Source: Symsagittifera roscoffensis (taxonomy: Eukaryota > Xenacoelomorpha > Acoela > Convolutidae). From it: a stretch of DNA of 64,000 bases. The position numbers and the translations under genes are program-made. Below, in pieces: positions 62,941 through 64,000 of the stretch. The stretch's first letter is position 1, and the number at the start of each line of letters is the position of its first letter. The stretch lies in contig NC_087063.1 of assembly GCF_963678635.1 (NCBI RefSeq), positions 61,791,850 to 61,855,849 on the forward strand. The letters are read 5' to 3'. A model generated the notes under the pieces. It searched no databases. It saw only the letters and a list, made by a program, of their open reading frames with translations, and was not told the origin of the DNA.

Positions 62941-64000
62941 TTGACAATTCACGCTAACGGTGAAGGGTCTTATCGCTAGCCTAACTTCGGTTCGATTAAG
63001 GTTTTCCTGTGCTTTTAGCCTTCCCTTTTTGTCTAGAACAGCCTAAAGTTACTTTATTCAACCGCTATTACCTTTTGGTGGGGGTGTAAGGGCTTTTCTA
63101 AAAAAAACTATAAAACGTGAAGGGTCTACCCTCCCAAATTGGTGAATTTGCTAAAAACAATCTCAAAAATTTCTAATTTTTTCGAAAAACTTTTGTCCCT
63201 ACTAGTAAGCTCCGCTAATTTCTGATCTATTGATACCAGGATCAACTCGATATGCCCAGTAGTTCCAAAGTTATTAACCAAAACAACATTTTTCTAAAGT
63301 CAAAAAATTTGTCTCTTATAGGTTCCGCCTAACTTTTTCCGCAAATCTGTTCTTTTCGACCTAAAAATTATTAATCCGTGCTCAGAAGGCCTACACTCTT
63401 CTAGTTCAATGCAAAAGACCCCTTCTAAAACGCTTTAGTTGAAAAAATTTGGAAAAAACTATGCTACCTGTACCCCTCCGGATTGATGAATCCACCAAAT
63501 CAAACACGTTAAGTTCGATTTCTCTGCAACCCGGAAGGCTTTCGGGAAGCGGGTTTTAAAACTTGTAGATTCACTAGTGGAAATTGTCCGAACAACTATT
63601 TTTACTGTTCTAACTCAAAATATTCAAAAAAAAATTTCTGAATTTATAGTGTTTCGTTTTCTCAAAAATCACGAAAATTCGGTTTTTGGTTCCAAAATAG
63701 TTCCAACCACTTCCGAACTAAAATTAACCGGTTCTATCTATTATGGTAGTGCAGTTACGATGTAACACACTACTTTAGCGCTTTTTTCAGTTTCAAAAAA
63801 TATCGATATCTCAAAAATCGCGACTTGTGGGGGAATCAAAATATGGCTATTTTGACCCTAGAAACCGGTCTGCTTTCTGTGTTTTTCAGTGAAAAACGAT
63901 ATAGGAGTATTAATATAGGCTATATAAGTAATAACGTTAGTAATACTATACCCCTCCAGGTTTGTTTAAAATCCGAATTAAGGTGCTTAACTCGGAAATT
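62941..64000. other. AT-rich flank with scattered CCCCTCCGGATT units
   Basis: There is no convincing ORF, RNA gene or LTR. Two further units lie near 63473 and 63950. Around 63473-63545 the order CCCCTCCGGATTGATGAATCC ... CCGGAAGGCT loosely parallels the LTR stretch near 42300-42360, suggesting a very diverged LTR or related repeat. Confidence 0.35.

Overview
The window looks like transposon-dense DNA from an animal, most likely an invertebrate. It holds no recognisable host gene, tRNA or rRNA. Nearly all of it is made of copies of one very large Ty3/gypsy-like LTR retroelement plus one Penelope-like element (PLE). The PLE has a PHD finger inside its reverse transcriptase and a GIY-YIG tail. 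From memory and unchecked, that combination is common in cnidarians and other aquatic invertebrates, so the host phylum stays open.

Layout. Six copies of the giant element alternate in orientation. Copy 1 (+) covers 1-5752. Copy 2 (-) covers 5753-19016. An assembly gap of 200 N lies at 19017-19216. Copy 3 (+) covers 19217-26276, followed by an 80-bp spacer. Copy 4 (-) covers 26357 to about 35143. Copy 5 (+) covers about 35144-37912. The PLE (-) covers 37913-41833. Copy 6 (-) covers 41834 to about 61835. Beyond it lies AT-rich sequence with a degenerate array of a CCCCTCCGGATT motif (62580-64000). Copies 2 and 3 form a large near-identical palindrome around the gap and share internal deletions.

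The element. Copy 6 is the fullest and gives the order 5' to 3': Gag with two CCHC knuckles; aspartic protease; reverse transcriptase; RNase H; integrase (HHCC, DD35E, GPF/Y-like). A conserved in-frame UGA follows, then an ORF with a macro-domain-like fold. A conserved noncoding stretch of about 0.4 kb with a splice-acceptor-like site comes next. After it is a long polyprotein of nearly 2000 codons (ORF-S/A) containing a small N-terminal module, an NLS-like motif and coiled coil, an SGNH/GDSL-hydrolase domain, a possible second SGNH-like region and an unknown C-terminal part (ORF-A). ORF-B (911 codons, unknown) is last, then the 3' LTR of about 1.6 kb (TGTTAAAAC...GCGAATGTTACA). The same order appears in copies 2 and 3 and partly in copies 1, 4 and 5, so the extra genes belong to the element. 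Its full length is at least 20 kb.

State. Only copy 1 has intact ORF-A (open at the left edge) and ORF-B, joined by a TGATG stop-start overlap. All other copies carry frameshifts, stops and deletions. The likely scheme is Gag-Pol (with the macro-like protein reached by readthrough or made separately) from genomic RNA, and ORF-S/A plus ORF-B from a spliced or subgenomic RNA. This scheme is inference.
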